DNA of 64,000 nt from Calycina herbarum (Eukaryota > Ascomycota > Leotiomycetes > Helotiales > Pezizellaceae), in assembly GCA_001414485.1 (NCBI GenBank), contig LLEY01000112.1:62001-126000 (forward strand). Direction: 5' to 3'. Both the position numbers and the translations under genes were made by a program. Under the pieces are notes generated by a model that was not told where the DNA came from, ran no database searches, and saw only the letters and a program-made list of their open reading frames with translations. Below, in pieces: positions 23,848 through 33,096 of this stretch. How positions within the stretch are numbered: the first letter of the stretch is position 1; every line of letters starts with the position of its first letter.

Positions 23848-24027
23848 AGGAGAATTGGGCTAAGTCCTCGCTCTCCACCTACACAAGCCTCAGATAACTT
23901 CGGTTTTTGTAGAAAGGGAGAATGGTTTTCTGGTTTTCTGGTTTTTAGGTTAGGCCCTGGAAAGGCAGCTTCGGTGGTTAGAGCGCTGGAGCAGTGTGGT
24001 GACCACCCGCAAGGCCCCTGAAGCTGC
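23848..24027 (+). pseudogene. Split 5S rRNA-like relic (low confidence)
   Basis: The left part (GGAGAATTGGGC, GTCCTCGCTCT and ACACAAGCCTCAGAT, 23849-23895) matches in order the 5' half of the 5S-like gene at 43826-43943. The right part (GCAGTGTGGTGACCACC followed by CGCAAGGCCCCTG, about 23991-24020) matches the 5S C-box and following bases. About 95 extra bases, including a doubled GTTTTCTG, separate them. It is most simply a 5S copy disrupted by an insertion. The GCAGCTTC/GAAGCTGC hairpin at 23965-24027 may belong to the inserted or rearranged part. Confidence 0.35.
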
Positions 24028-24699
24028 ACGGCCTCTTGTTGGTCACGCATGTGCCTAAGCGAGTTAACGAGCAAATTAGGTACGAACCATCCTAACATTC
24101 TCGCGTGTACTCAGATATACAATACCTGGAAAAGGAAGAGCCTTTGTATTAGCTTACATCTGTTCCGATTACTTGTTATCTTTTGCTGTTAGTATTTATT
24201 AATATCGAAATCTCTAGGTACTTCGTAATTCCATCTTAAATAATATACTCTTAGCAAGAAACCATTTTCTTCTATTTCTTGTGACCTAATTGCCTCTACT
24301 TATAGGCGGCAGCGGGCGTTGGAAGTAGACGATAAGCAGCGTAGGCAATAGTTTCAAACTGTTTAGTGCAAACGCACAGAAGAGCACTTTAGTGCGTTTG
24401 AGGCTTTTTGGAACGGTTCCAACCGGAAATATTACAACCGCAGTGCGTTTAGTTTGAAGCTCTTAAACTAGCAGTTTGGGTGTAAACTGAGTAGTATTTT
24501 ATAAGATAATATATTTGGGGTTGGTGTTGTAGATTTGGTGAAAATCAGGGCATTTAGGGTAAAATTCTGCCTAAAAGCCTTAGTTTCAGCAATTTAAAGT
24601 AATGCTATTAGCTCGGATCTGACCGCCCTAATTCCAACCTCAACTTTCTTCCTGAAATCACAAATAACCTTATTTATTGACCACACTATCTCCGTCAAC
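24028..24699. other. Intergenic, no gene; GTGCGTTT words
   Basis: About 0.7 kb. Between 24360 and 24465 the word GTGCGTTT or its complement recurs (GTGCAAACGCAC, TTTAGTGCGTTTGAG, CAGTGCGTTTAGTTTGAAG). It may be the remains of an inverted-repeat transposon end, perhaps of the hAT-like relic that follows. A complete terminal repeat could not be paired. Confidence 0.3.
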
Positions 24700-25190
24700 A
24701 TGCCACCAGAAGCGCCACAACCATCGTAGCGTGCTCGCAGATCTGCCAGGAACTCACAAGTAACTGCCCTTCTATCTCGTCAACCGCGCATTTCATTTAC
24801 TCCCCCCGCCGTACAACCCGATGCCGATTAAGACGATGCTGCGTTCAATGACCTCCCAGGTTCCGAGGATGGGGATAGCATCGTAGGATCAACTACTGGA
24901 ATTATACTTGCTCCTCCTAGATATTCTCCTTCTGCTTCTGCAGAGTCTTCTGCTTCTGGATCTTCTTTATCGTCGGCATCATGCTCCAACTCGAAAAAAA
25001 AGGAAACGACAGTCCACCCAAGACAAGCGCTTCTCCTGGATCTTCTACCATATGCCATCCGAGAATATACACGAGAAGTATTATACACGGACAGATAATG
25101 CCCTTGCTTAGTAGTGTAAGTATTATACAAAGCAATTTACACACTCCAGTAGTACACGTGATGCCTCTATCTATGTCGACTAGGCCTTGA
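24700..25190 (+). pseudogene. hAT-type transposase relic (BED zinc-finger N-terminus)
   Basis: From ATG 24700 the frame gives an Arg/Ser/Pro-rich N-terminus broken by TAG (24727) and TAA (24829). Around 24995, at an A-run, the sensible frame shifts by one and continues RKKRKRQSTQDKRFSWIFYH, then MPSENIHEKYYTRTDNALA, then TAG TAG and CKYYTKQFTHSS. The pattern (basic region, SW-hydrophobic, HMP, then C-K-Y-x-T-K) is that of BED-finger N-termini of fungal hAT transposases, here with the second zinc Cys changed to Tyr. The stops are mostly explained by CAG-to-TAG change. The rest of the transposase is not recognisable downstream. Confidence 0.45.
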
Positions 25191-25797
25191 ACGATCCCGC
25201 TGGACTTCCCAATCAGTACAAAACAGTGAGCGGGATAGGGCTGAGACTCAAGTTTCTAACTTGGAGACATTATACTAAACCAAAAAACCACTCGAATCGT
25301 CCCGCTTTTGATACATAGAAGGTCGCGGGTCTAAAGAAACTTTTCCGAAAAGATTTTAGTTTGCGAGGACTTTCAATACAGAACAAAGATTTGTTTCAAT
25401 TGTATTTTCAAGGGGGCTTTAGATCCTCTGCGCGAAATCATGAGGAACATGCGATTCAAGAGTTTTTACAATTACTTTCTTTTGTGCCAAAAACAGAATT
25501 TGCTTGTTGGTTAACCCCGTCCCGTGACTGCATTCAGGGGTATACATCAGGTCAACTTGACTTCATCTCCTTCTATTTATTGGTAACATTTACTACTTAC
25601 TTTCCTGCTCTACGAAAAAGTCACTTGCTTCAGTTCATCACTTATTCTCTATGGCAACTAGTATGGTGAAATTTCTTGGGAAGAGAGGAAACTAAAGAAC
25701 TTTGAAGAATGAACTTTTGTGGTATATTATAATCAATGCCCAACTCCCAGTCTTCAGTAATCCTACATATGCGTATATGATGGCGCTAAATCCACCC
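25191..25797. other. Intergenic; one ATG-less open frame
   Basis: About 0.6 kb. A frame at 25361-25669 is open but starts at TTG and matches nothing known. An 8-bp perfect inverted repeat ATCCCGCT / AGCGGGAT lies at about 25194 and 25228. No function is assigned. Confidence 0.35.
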
Positions 25798-26938
25798 TCA
25801 CGGCACACCCACAAACCACTTATCCCTTAACAATTCCCCCGCAGTTGGGGCGTCCCTTGGGTCAAACTTCATAATCTTGAGGATAAACTCTTTGTCCTCC
25901 TCCGTCAAGCACTTATCTTTCGCTAAAGCAAATGGCTTTATTATATTATTTTCCTGGATAAACTTAATAGCATTACCTAGTACATCCTATCTAGAATCAT
26001 CATCATCTGCAATAAGCGTCGCATAAGATGCATGCGCTGGCCTAAAAGTAGCAAGCTGGCGAATTAGAACGTGAATCAAAAAATCTTCGTCCTCGAAAGC
26101 TGCATCCTTGGGGTCTGGTTTGAAGATGTGATAATGGAGACCTCAAATAAGACTAATAAGCTGTAAGAAAAGTACTCTTAGTATATTGTGATCTAGGTTA
26201 CGGGCTTAGGAATGATACGTACAGTAGCACCGAAAGACCAAATATCAGTAGAAGGTCCCTAGCTGAGTTGAAGCATAGCCTCGGGGCTTCTAAAAATGGC
26301 TGCGCCTATGTGAGGTCCAGATTCTCCGATTTTTAGATATTCCTTAGGCGCAATTTGACACACGTCCCCAAGATCCGCTAGTTCTACGTCTGTGAATCGA
26401 AGAGGGCCTTTACTGAAATTGACGAGTATATTATCTGGTTTAACATCTATCAATAATTAGATTTGTGAAATTAGGTTTTGGGGTGGAGCTTACCGGTATG
26501 TGTATACCCATCTTCGTGTAAAGCTTGGAGTGTTTGAAGTATTCTTTTTGCTATAAATTTCACATCTAGGCCCTCTATGGCTTTCTTGCCAGATACGGAC
26601 AGCAAATTATCGTCGAGATGCTTCAAGACTATTGATGGGGGGTCTTTGGTCTCGTCTAGTATTTGACGGATGTGTAGCCGTCCTTGGAAATGTTGAAGAA
26701 CATTCCGCTTATTTTCGAAACAATATGCTGGTGCTGTTTTGATGACGACCTTTTGATTTTGGGAATTGCTATGCCTGAAGGTAATTAGATAATGCTGCTG
26801 TGATAGTTGAGGTGATGGAAAATGTGGTTAATCACGAACTCACGTGGCGATCCAGACATTCCTCGCGACTTGTGCCGAAACGAGGTAGCTTCTAAGTTTC
26901 CCTTCGAGTATTTGCCCAATCTTGATACCGGTCGACAT
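25798..26938 (-). pseudogene. Protein-kinase-like gene with three Trp-to-stop changes
   Basis: Minus-strand exons are 26938-26844, 26774-26494, 26446 to about 26217, and a last exon ending at the TGA 25798. Splice sites are GT-AG and the frame is continuous. The product would be a kinase-like protein of about 300 residues. It has THTDVKPDNIL (catalytic loop, HTD in place of HRD), ADLGD in the DFG position, an activation-segment-like GAAIFRSPEAMLQ, then STDIWSFGAT and a C-terminal DPRDAPTAGELLRDKWF, the usual end of a kinase domain. Three in-frame stops occur: 26259-26261 (TAG before GPSTDIWSFG), 26143-26145 (TGA in LI-GLHYH) and 25987-25989 (TAG in SR-DVL). All three sit where Trp is expected and differ from TGG by one G-to-A change, the opposite-strand signature of RIP. 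The glycine-rich loop is weak, so it may have been an atypical kinase when alive. Confidence 0.8.
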
Positions 26939-27702
26939 TGAGGATGGATTATGGAATAAACGCAAGAGCGTTTTACAGTGTAAGAAAAGTGAGATAAATG
27001 TTAGGAAGGAGGTTAGATTGGTTTTGACCGCGTTAATGGTACCCCTGAAGTCACGGGGCTGGTTCGCGTATGTAAGCGCCCGGCTCGGGTGCTTGTACTA
27101 CTGTACCGGTACCTCTTTAAACACCAACAACGCTATAATGACCTTGAAAATTTCTACTATTCTGTAACAACACTAACAAAAGGCTTAATCGAGTCTCGGT
27201 GACTACTTTGAGCTATTCTCACCTCTTTGTACTCTCCAATTTACAGCGAACCGCGCGGTTGTCTTTGCTATGTTGCGCTGCTCAAGGGCTGTGCCTCTCT
27301 TTGGGACCCATCTTTGGGCTGACTGCGGCCACTACCAACTACTCAGCGTGTTTCTAGCTAGTATGTAGGATCAAAGTTGGCATTTTTCTAGACAATCGTT
27401 TAATGGATGCTGCCTAGTGATGGACTACCAATCTGGAGGAAGCGCTGGCAAAGGTGATGAGAAAAACTCTTCTGAATTCTCAGAATAGTGACTTCCAACA
27501 GACTGAATACTATAAGAAGGGTCTTTGCACCTCGACTTTATATTTTTCCTTCTCCAGAGCACATCAATTCCATTTCATTCATATACATTCAAACACATTC
27601 AGCACAATCTATACTTTAATATTTCCCAGACTTCTTCATTACCTACATTATCACAAAACCAACTATTTCAACTATCTATTTCACCCCAAACCAACCGTCA
27701 AG
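26939..27702. other. Intergenic / divergent upstream region
   Basis: About 0.8 kb between two broken genes transcribed away from each other, the kinase relic (minus) and the coiled-coil relic (plus). It contains a TATAAGAAGG-like element at about 27510 in front of a pyrimidine- and ATTC-rich leader (27540-27700). No coding frame was recognised. Confidence 0.35.
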
Positions 27703-28590
27703 ATGTCCAGCAACACTGTCCTTAAACTTACAAAAGTCGGAACAGCCCGCAAAGCTGGCAAGGCTATTCAATTGAGTGCAGCAACGCAAACGCAGATCTG
27801 GAGAAGAACCGAAGAAGCTGCCTAAAAGGCTGCTGTAGGCCTCAAGGATACCGTTGAAACGGACACAAAGCCGTTACCTACCGACACTGCCGAGCTTGTT
27901 ATACGGTATGAATTTCCCTAAGACCCTTTTACTCGCTCTACACATCTAACGTACTTTACAATCAGGTCAGGTTAGTCAGCGTCATATTCGCTTAGCAAAA
28001 CAGGGGTTATGGGATGGAACGCTGTGAACATGCCCACCTACCACCTACCACCACCACACATTCTCTGACACTCCAAACCTTCCTAAAAAGCGGGAGCACC
28101 CAGAAGCCAAATGATAGCTGTGTTATCTCTCTGGACGACTCTGCGAACGAGATAATCAGGCAAAGAAATGTCGTTCGTGCCAAAAGGGAAGAAGCCGTTG
28201 CATACCATTCCAACCAAATGGAGACTTGATTCCCTATGAGAAAAGAAGGAGACTGAAGAGGGCGGAATATGAAAACATACAAAAACGGAAGGAACAGGTA
28301 AGAGCTAGAGCTTTTTCGCCTCTATTACCATCTCTCCACGCATATCTCTGAAATGGAGCTGATAATATTAATAAGGACAAAGGGTGTAGGGAAGCTATAG
28401 AATCTACGGAAGATATGAAAATAAAAGAAAGACTTAAACGCGCGAGAATAAGGAAAGAACGCGCGTTAGCAAAAATCCGCGAATTCGAGGAACTTGAGAT
28501 AGTTGAACGTGAGGAAGCTAAGACTAATAGGCTTAAAAGAGAAGTCTTCGAAAGAGCGCGAAATAGAGAGAGGTATGAATCTGCATATTA
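27703..28590 (+). pseudogene. Broken gene: short basic exon, Cys cluster and coiled coil
   Basis: ATG 27703 opens MSSNTVLKLTKVGTARKAGK and continues in frame through a TAA (27823-27825, from CAA by C-to-T) to a GTATGA donor near 27905. Downstream, in a different frame, the Cys codons at 28121, 28142, 28169, 28178 and 28199 give C-x6-C-x8-C-x2-C-x6-C followed by LIPYEKRRRLKRAEYE and a GTAAGA donor. This is compatible with a degenerate Zn2Cys6 cluster lacking its first Cys. From 28380 to 28588 a charged coiled coil follows (KIKERLKRARIRKERALAK and onward). Exon joins could not be completed without breaks. It is most likely a decayed transcription-factor-like or hypothetical gene. Confidence 0.45.
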
Positions 28591-29174
28591 ACTATTGACA
28601 TACGCTTACATTTTCACACAGAGGCCCTTCTAGCGAAATTATCTAGGGTAGGAAAATAGTAACTTTTCGTTTATTGCTTATTTTCTGTTCTTAGGCGGTC
28701 GGTGGCATAGGTATTGAGAGCTTGATTCGCGAGGGGGATATATTTTAGACAATAGATTAAAGATCTGCCCCTAGTTAGATTAAAAATAAAAAAGATGGCG
28801 AAACTTAGAGATATATCAACGCCAACTTTTGACAACAAAATCAATTACACACGTTGATCTGTTTACATTCATCAAAGGTGGGGCAGTTAGATCAGGCGTT
28901 TCTGTGAAATATTTAGTAAGAAAGCATTTTCAGTTAACAAAGACGGACAAAGTTGGACGATTAGCACCTTCATCATACAAAATGTCAATCAGTTTCCTAT
29001 AATGCTGCCCACCCTATTAACTGGCGAGTCTTAGCTTGTCAATATCCAAAAGAGCCAGGAATGACATTCGTGTGCTTTTGATCAGTGTGAAATAATCTGA
29101 GGGGGCGAGGCTTCTGTGCAATAGTATTGTATTTCAAAAGTTTTCAACATTGGCTCAAATCTCTATTAGTGTTC
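28591..29174. other. Intergenic, no gene
   Basis: About 0.6 kb of AT-rich sequence with no recognisable coding frame, repeat or RNA gene. Confidence 0.4.
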
Positions 29175-29441
29175 ATGACAGACAGTCCAGTCCTGGGCAT
29201 CGAGGTGCAAAGCTATATTCATCAAAACCTCTGGGAGTATGGAGATCCGTATGCTTCCGTTCTTAGACAAGGTTTCCTCTTGCAGTGCTGGAATCGTAAT
29301 CACGAGGCGAAGATCTTCCGGCCACAGTCAGGAATTCGTATTGGTAATGAAGAGGATTCGGCGCCGTATTTGTGCATAAGGGAGCCCAAAATTTGTGAGT
29401 GTGCAAATGCAAAGGAGTGTGACTGCGATCGAAAGAAGTGA
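29175..29441 (+). CDS. Small hypothetical protein (88 aa), uncertain
   Basis: From the ATG at 29175 the frame encodes 88 residues, beginning MTDSPVLGIEVQSYIHQNLW and ending in the Cys-rich tail ICECANAKECDCDRKK. The open frame extends to 29127 only through a TTG. Composition is protein-like, with mixed charged and aromatic residues, but I recognise no family. It lies convergent to the phosphotransferase gene, whose stop is at 29551. It could equally be an exon of a decayed gene, since the neighbourhood is full of relics. Confidence 0.3.
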   Translation: MTDSPVLGIEVQSYIHQNLWEYGDPYASVLRQGFLLQCWNRNHEAKIFRPQSGIRIGNEEDSAPYLCIREPKICECANAKECDCDRKK

Positions 29442-29550
29442 TGCTGTGGGGTTCCGACGGCCTGCGTTCACGGACGATCAACTCGAAAAGATGTAGACAA
29501 AATAGCCGGCACGATGAAATAGCGCAACTGGGAAATAGATGCAATGTATC

Positions 29551-30834
29551 TTAATTACCAAAGGATCTACTAATGTATCTAGTAATATAGTCCAGTGCTT
29601 TTGCCGTTGAATTTCGGTTTGCCTTTGATTTCCTTCTTGCGACCATTTCCTCAACCACGTCATCCTCCAATTTCTGAATAGCAGCGCTAGAGAATTCGGG
29701 AAAGGGCCCATCCTGCGGGCTTCTTATCCAGCCGACATAAGGATCATTGTCTCGAGCCAACTTTGAGTTCTCTATGAACCTCTTCCGGATATGAGCCGGA
29801 ATGTTAGTGCCATCTAACAACAACCTCTGTTGGGACTCAAAGATGAGCTCCATGGCTTGCAGAAGCACAATCTGTGATGAAGATCGTGGTACGAGTTTCT
29901 TCATGTGTTCTTTCAATAGCAGGTAGAATGATACATATCGATTGGCGCCGCTCAGGTATGTATCTTGCAGACTCAGCTCATAGGAAGCTGGGTAGAATCC
30001 AGCGAGCTCCCAATCAATGATACCGGCCAGCTTGTACTTGGATTTACCACCTGAAGAGGCGCGTGATTGAAGAATTAGGTTGCGTGGATTGGGATCGTTG
30101 TGGCAAAGCATGGCTTCTCCTGGCCAGTTGTCAATGTCGGAATTGTTGATGACTGTTGACCCAAGCTCTTTAAAACTGGACTGAATCCTGATATCTTGTG
30201 AATCAACAATGGACTCCATAGTACAGAATGGCTTCTTGAGCTTTCGCCTTTCCATAATAGAGTCTAACAAGGCAGGTCCGTTATTCAGAAATCCCGTATG
30301 GGGGCCCCCGAAGGCACTAGGCTGCTCGAAACTCTTCAGAACCTCGTCACCTTCTTCACGAAGCGTCCTGCCCAGGATTTCCTTGACCCCCTTGTCCCTT
30401 AGCCGAACAGAGTGTAACTTTTTGAGCGCTTCGACTAGCTCAGCTACAACAGAGCTCTGCTCCTCGGCGCTCATCTGCTGCCATACATCTTCCAAGAGAT
30501 CCCCCTCCACAAGCTCAATCACTGAGAAGTGGAACATTCTTCCTTGCGCGTTCTTTGCCTTGCCGACTTGAAGAGTTTGTGGGACAAGTTCCGGAATGAT
30601 GGTCGCAGCGATTTGTTGCATAGCAGCAACCGTAGTGAATGTTTTGAGGTTCTCATTCTGAGCCTCTAGTCGGACTACACAGGCAGAGTGATGATCCTCG
30701 AGACCCTTAGGGAATTCTGCCTTGAACACACATTTGTCCCAGTTCTGAAGAAAGATTGAGATGGTCTCTGGTTGATTGGTAGTGAAGATCTGTTTGAGCA
30801 GGCTGTCATCGGGGGTGACATTGCGATCTGCCAT
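29551..30834 (-). CDS. Aminoglycoside phosphotransferase (APH)-family kinase-like protein
   Basis: Intact intronless gene for 427 residues of the APH/choline-kinase-like superfamily. The catalytic loop HNDPNPRN (residues 245-252; Asp247 catalytic, Asn252 metal-binding) and the metal-binding Asp274 in GIIDWELAGF are present. N-terminal lobe landmarks are weaker (VVRLEAQNEN, then FSVIELVEGDLLEDVW as the hinge). In filamentous fungi this family is large, varied and mostly uncharacterised; small-molecule or protein phosphorylation is possible and true antibiotic resistance is not implied. The ATG at 30834 is the first in frame. It is the only clean gene between 19.7 and 43.8 kb, next to the repeat island. 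Confidence 0.88.
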   Translation of the reverse strand: MADRNVTPDDSLLKQIFTTNQPETISIFLQNWDKCVFKAEFPKGLEDHHSACVVRLEAQNENLKTFTTVAAMQQIAATIIPELVPQTLQVGKAKNAQGRMFHFSVIELVEGDLLEDVWQQMSAEEQSSVVAELVEALKKLHSVRLRDKGVKEILGRTLREEGDEVLKSFEQPSAFGGPHTGFLNNGPALLDSIMERRKLKKPFCTMESIVDSQDIRIQSSFKELGSTVINNSDIDNWPGEAMLCHNDPNPRNLILQSRASSGGKSKYKLAGIIDWELAGFYPASYELSLQDTYLSGANRYVSFYLLLKEHMKKLVPRSSSQIVLLQAMELIFESQQRLLLDGTNIPAHIRKRFIENSKLARDNDPYVGWIRSPQDGPFPEFSSAAIQKLEDDVVEEMVARRKSKANRNSTAKALDYITRYISRSFGN

Positions 30835-31160
30835 GGTGGCGTTAGTATGGTCCTTGCGTATTGTGGTTCAAGTAAAATGCGGTTGGCCTTGGAATAAAAG
30901 ATAAGAAATTTTACCACGTGTCAGTAGAGGACAAGGCTCGCTTTATGTTCTTTCCTAATTCTACGGTGGCCTAAAGCTTATTACCGCCTTGTCCGTAGCC
31001 GAGCACTACGACTACACTAGCCGGGGGTTAGAAAACATATAGTAAGTATATAGTAAGATATTCTTTTTATATAATAAGATAGAATGAGATTAATATTAAG
31101 TAGTCTAGAGAATATTATAATTTGTAAATATTATATAATATAATAGTCTATATATACTTA
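30835..31160. other. Upstream region of APH gene and left border of the AT-rich island
   Basis: The first 200 bases are of normal composition. From about 31040 the sequence becomes TATAT/AGTA-rich, leading into the transposon stack. It ends with the TA target dinucleotide (31159-31160) of the pogo-like element. Confidence 0.4.
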
Positions 31161-31257
31161 ACGTGGTTTATTAGAACCCTGGTTATATTAGAACCCCGAT
31201 TAATTTTCCTGAAATCCTACTCTCCAACTTTAACACGCGTTTTTTTAACCTTCTACT

Positions 31258-31460
31258 ATGTCTATTATTACTAAAGAATCAAAAGTTATTCTAGCTATTA
31301 AGGTAATTCGAACATCTAAAAAGCTAAGTCGACGGAAAGCTATAAAGATCTATAGAATACCTTATTCTATACTTAATAATAGAATAAACAGCCACCTTCC
31401 TCTAGTCGAATATCGACTAGTAAACCTTAAATTATCTAAGGTAGAAGAAGAAGTGATTGT
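31258..31460 (+). pseudogene. Pogo-like transposase, N-terminal fragment
   Basis: ATG 31258 starts MSIITKESKVILAIKVIRTS, followed by KLSRRKAIKIYRIP, the helix-turn-helix (CENP-B/psq-like) start of Fot1-type transposases. The frame is cut at VEEEVIV by the solo LTR inserted at 31461. The fragment resumes after it at 31901-32056 (FTPRLASIEDIANF) and is cut again by the gypsy element. Confidence 0.8.
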
Positions 31461-31900
31461 TGTAACGAAACTCAAACGAACTAAACAAAGATGACTAAGT
31501 CTCGAAGGTTGGTATGCAGGTAAGAAGTACAGATGCGCCGGGTTGTTCACTTGGAAGTGAACTCGTTACTTGTATCAAAGATGTCAAACAAGATGATAAG
31601 ATTGATAACTAAAGTTGAGCACGAAGCTCCTATCTAATGGCAGACGTGCCAGTCTTTATGTAGAACTGTAGTCTCCCGTTCCAGTCGCTCTAGTCGCTCG
31701 CTCTGATCGCTTCAGTCGACAGGCGACTCAGGCGACTCAGGCGACTAGGTCACGTGATGCTTCTTACCAAAAGAAATCCATGGATCGCTTAGCTAGTCTA
31801 AGGATCCCTCTTCTTGTTTATAAGAGTTTCCGATAGTGCTTGACCTGTCAGGGCACCGCCTGGTCTTCACTCATCACATGCTCTCACGTGATTCGTAACA
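31461..31900 (-). mobile_element. Solo LTR A (gypsy family), 440 bp
   Basis: It begins TGTAACGAAACTC and ends CACGTGATTCGTAACA. It is the reverse complement of the LTR type found at 32062-32526 and 38761-39225. It is flanked by the 5-bp direct repeat ATTGT (31456-31460 and 31901-31905), proof of a clean insertion followed by LTR-LTR recombination. It is visibly richer in G+C than the other LTR copies and carries an imperfect tandem GTCGCT/GCGACT region in its middle. Confidence 0.92.
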
Positions 31901-32061
31901 ATTGTTTAGAATATACTTAATATAGATTCTAGAGAGTTTACACCCCGGCTAGCTAGTATAGAAGATATAGCTAATTTCATTCTTAAGTTATAAGAAGGAA
32001 AACGCGTTAATAAGCTCTAGGCTTATCGGTTTATATAATAATAACTAACTATTAAGACACG

Positions 32062-32526
32062 TGTCACGAATAACGTGCCAGCACGTGATGAAGTGAAGTC
32101 TAGGCGACGCCCTGACAAGACGAGCACTATTATAACCTTGGAAGAAGGAAAGGATTGAGTATGATGGGACATGCAATCCTAAGGATCTCATTACAGTTAT
32201 ATCACGTGACTCGGTTGGGAACAGTCAGGTGATGGAGTCTAGTTTTGAGGAGCCCTGGAAATGGAGTCGGACTCTATCTTCGGGACTCCTGCTAAGCAGG
32301 ACTCTAAAACATGAACGAAAGGTTCTATATAAGACTAGTACGTCTGCTATTAGATAGGAGCTTCGTGCTTAACTTTAGTTATTAATTATATTATCCTGTT
32401 TAATATCTTTAATATAAGTAACCAGTTCACTTCTAAGTGAACAATCTATCGCGTCTATACTTCTTACCTATATACTAACCTTCGAGACTTAGTTATCTTT
32501 GTTTAGTTCGTTTGAGTTTCGTTATA
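32062..32526 (+). repeat. 5' LTR (B) of the gypsy element
   Basis: It starts TGTCACGAATAACGTG and ends GTTTCGTTATA; the expected terminal CA reads TA, as after a C-to-T change. It contains a CTATATAAGAC TATA-like promoter. Compared with its partner at 38761 it keeps many CA/TG dinucleotides that are TA in the 3' copy. Confidence 0.92.
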
Positions 32527-32606
32527 CTTTAAGCACCTACTGATGTACTACCGATATAATATCGAAAACTACGCCATCCTTAGGTTCGACCTCTACACCG
32601 CCCCTA

Positions 32607-33062
32607 TGTTACGAATTACGTTTTACGTGATAAGTAGTCTAGACGGCGTTCTGACAGGACAAGGCACAACGTCTAGGAAATGGAAGGTAACACAGGAGGG
32701 AATCTGTAATATGGAAGAGTATTTAGGAATTCTAGGATCTCACTGTTGGAAGTTGGTTGTAATCACGTGACCAGGAAAGGTAAGCGACATGGCCGACGAG
32801 TCGACTATGTCGACCATGGTTGGGCAGATCGACTATGGCGGCTAGGGGATACGAAGGCTCTATATAGGACTGGCATGTCTGCTATTAGATAGGAACTTCG
32901 TGCTTAACTTTAGTTATTAATTATATTATCTTGTTTAATATCTTTAATATAAGTAACGAGTTTACTTCTAAGTAAACAATCTATCGCGTCTATACTTCTT
33001 ACTTATATACTAACCTTTAAGACTTAGTTATCTTTGTTTAGTTCGTTTAAGGTTTCGTTATA
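32607..33062 (+). repeat. Internal extra LTR (C), diverged
   Basis: 456 bases starting TGTTACGAATTACG and ending GTTTCGTTATA. The last 200 bases are close to LTRs B and D, but the first 200 differ strongly, so it is another subfamily or an older copy. The 80 bases after LTR B (32527-32606) are repeated after C (33063-33142), showing that C is followed by its own internal region. Confidence 0.85.
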
Positions 33063-33096
33063 CTTTGAGCACCTGCTTAGAAGTACTACTGATATA

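Noticed and set aside
23965..24027. tRNA-like hairpin (GCAGCTTC paired with GAAGCTGC, GGTTAGAGCG in between)
   Set aside because: Only 63 bases, no T-arm (no GGTTCGA-type B box), no credible anticodon arm; the C-box similarity to 5S rRNA explains the right half better.
25361..25669. 102-codon plus-strand frame between two relics
   Set aside because: Starts only at TTG, no family match, no consistent splice sites; kept as intergenic.
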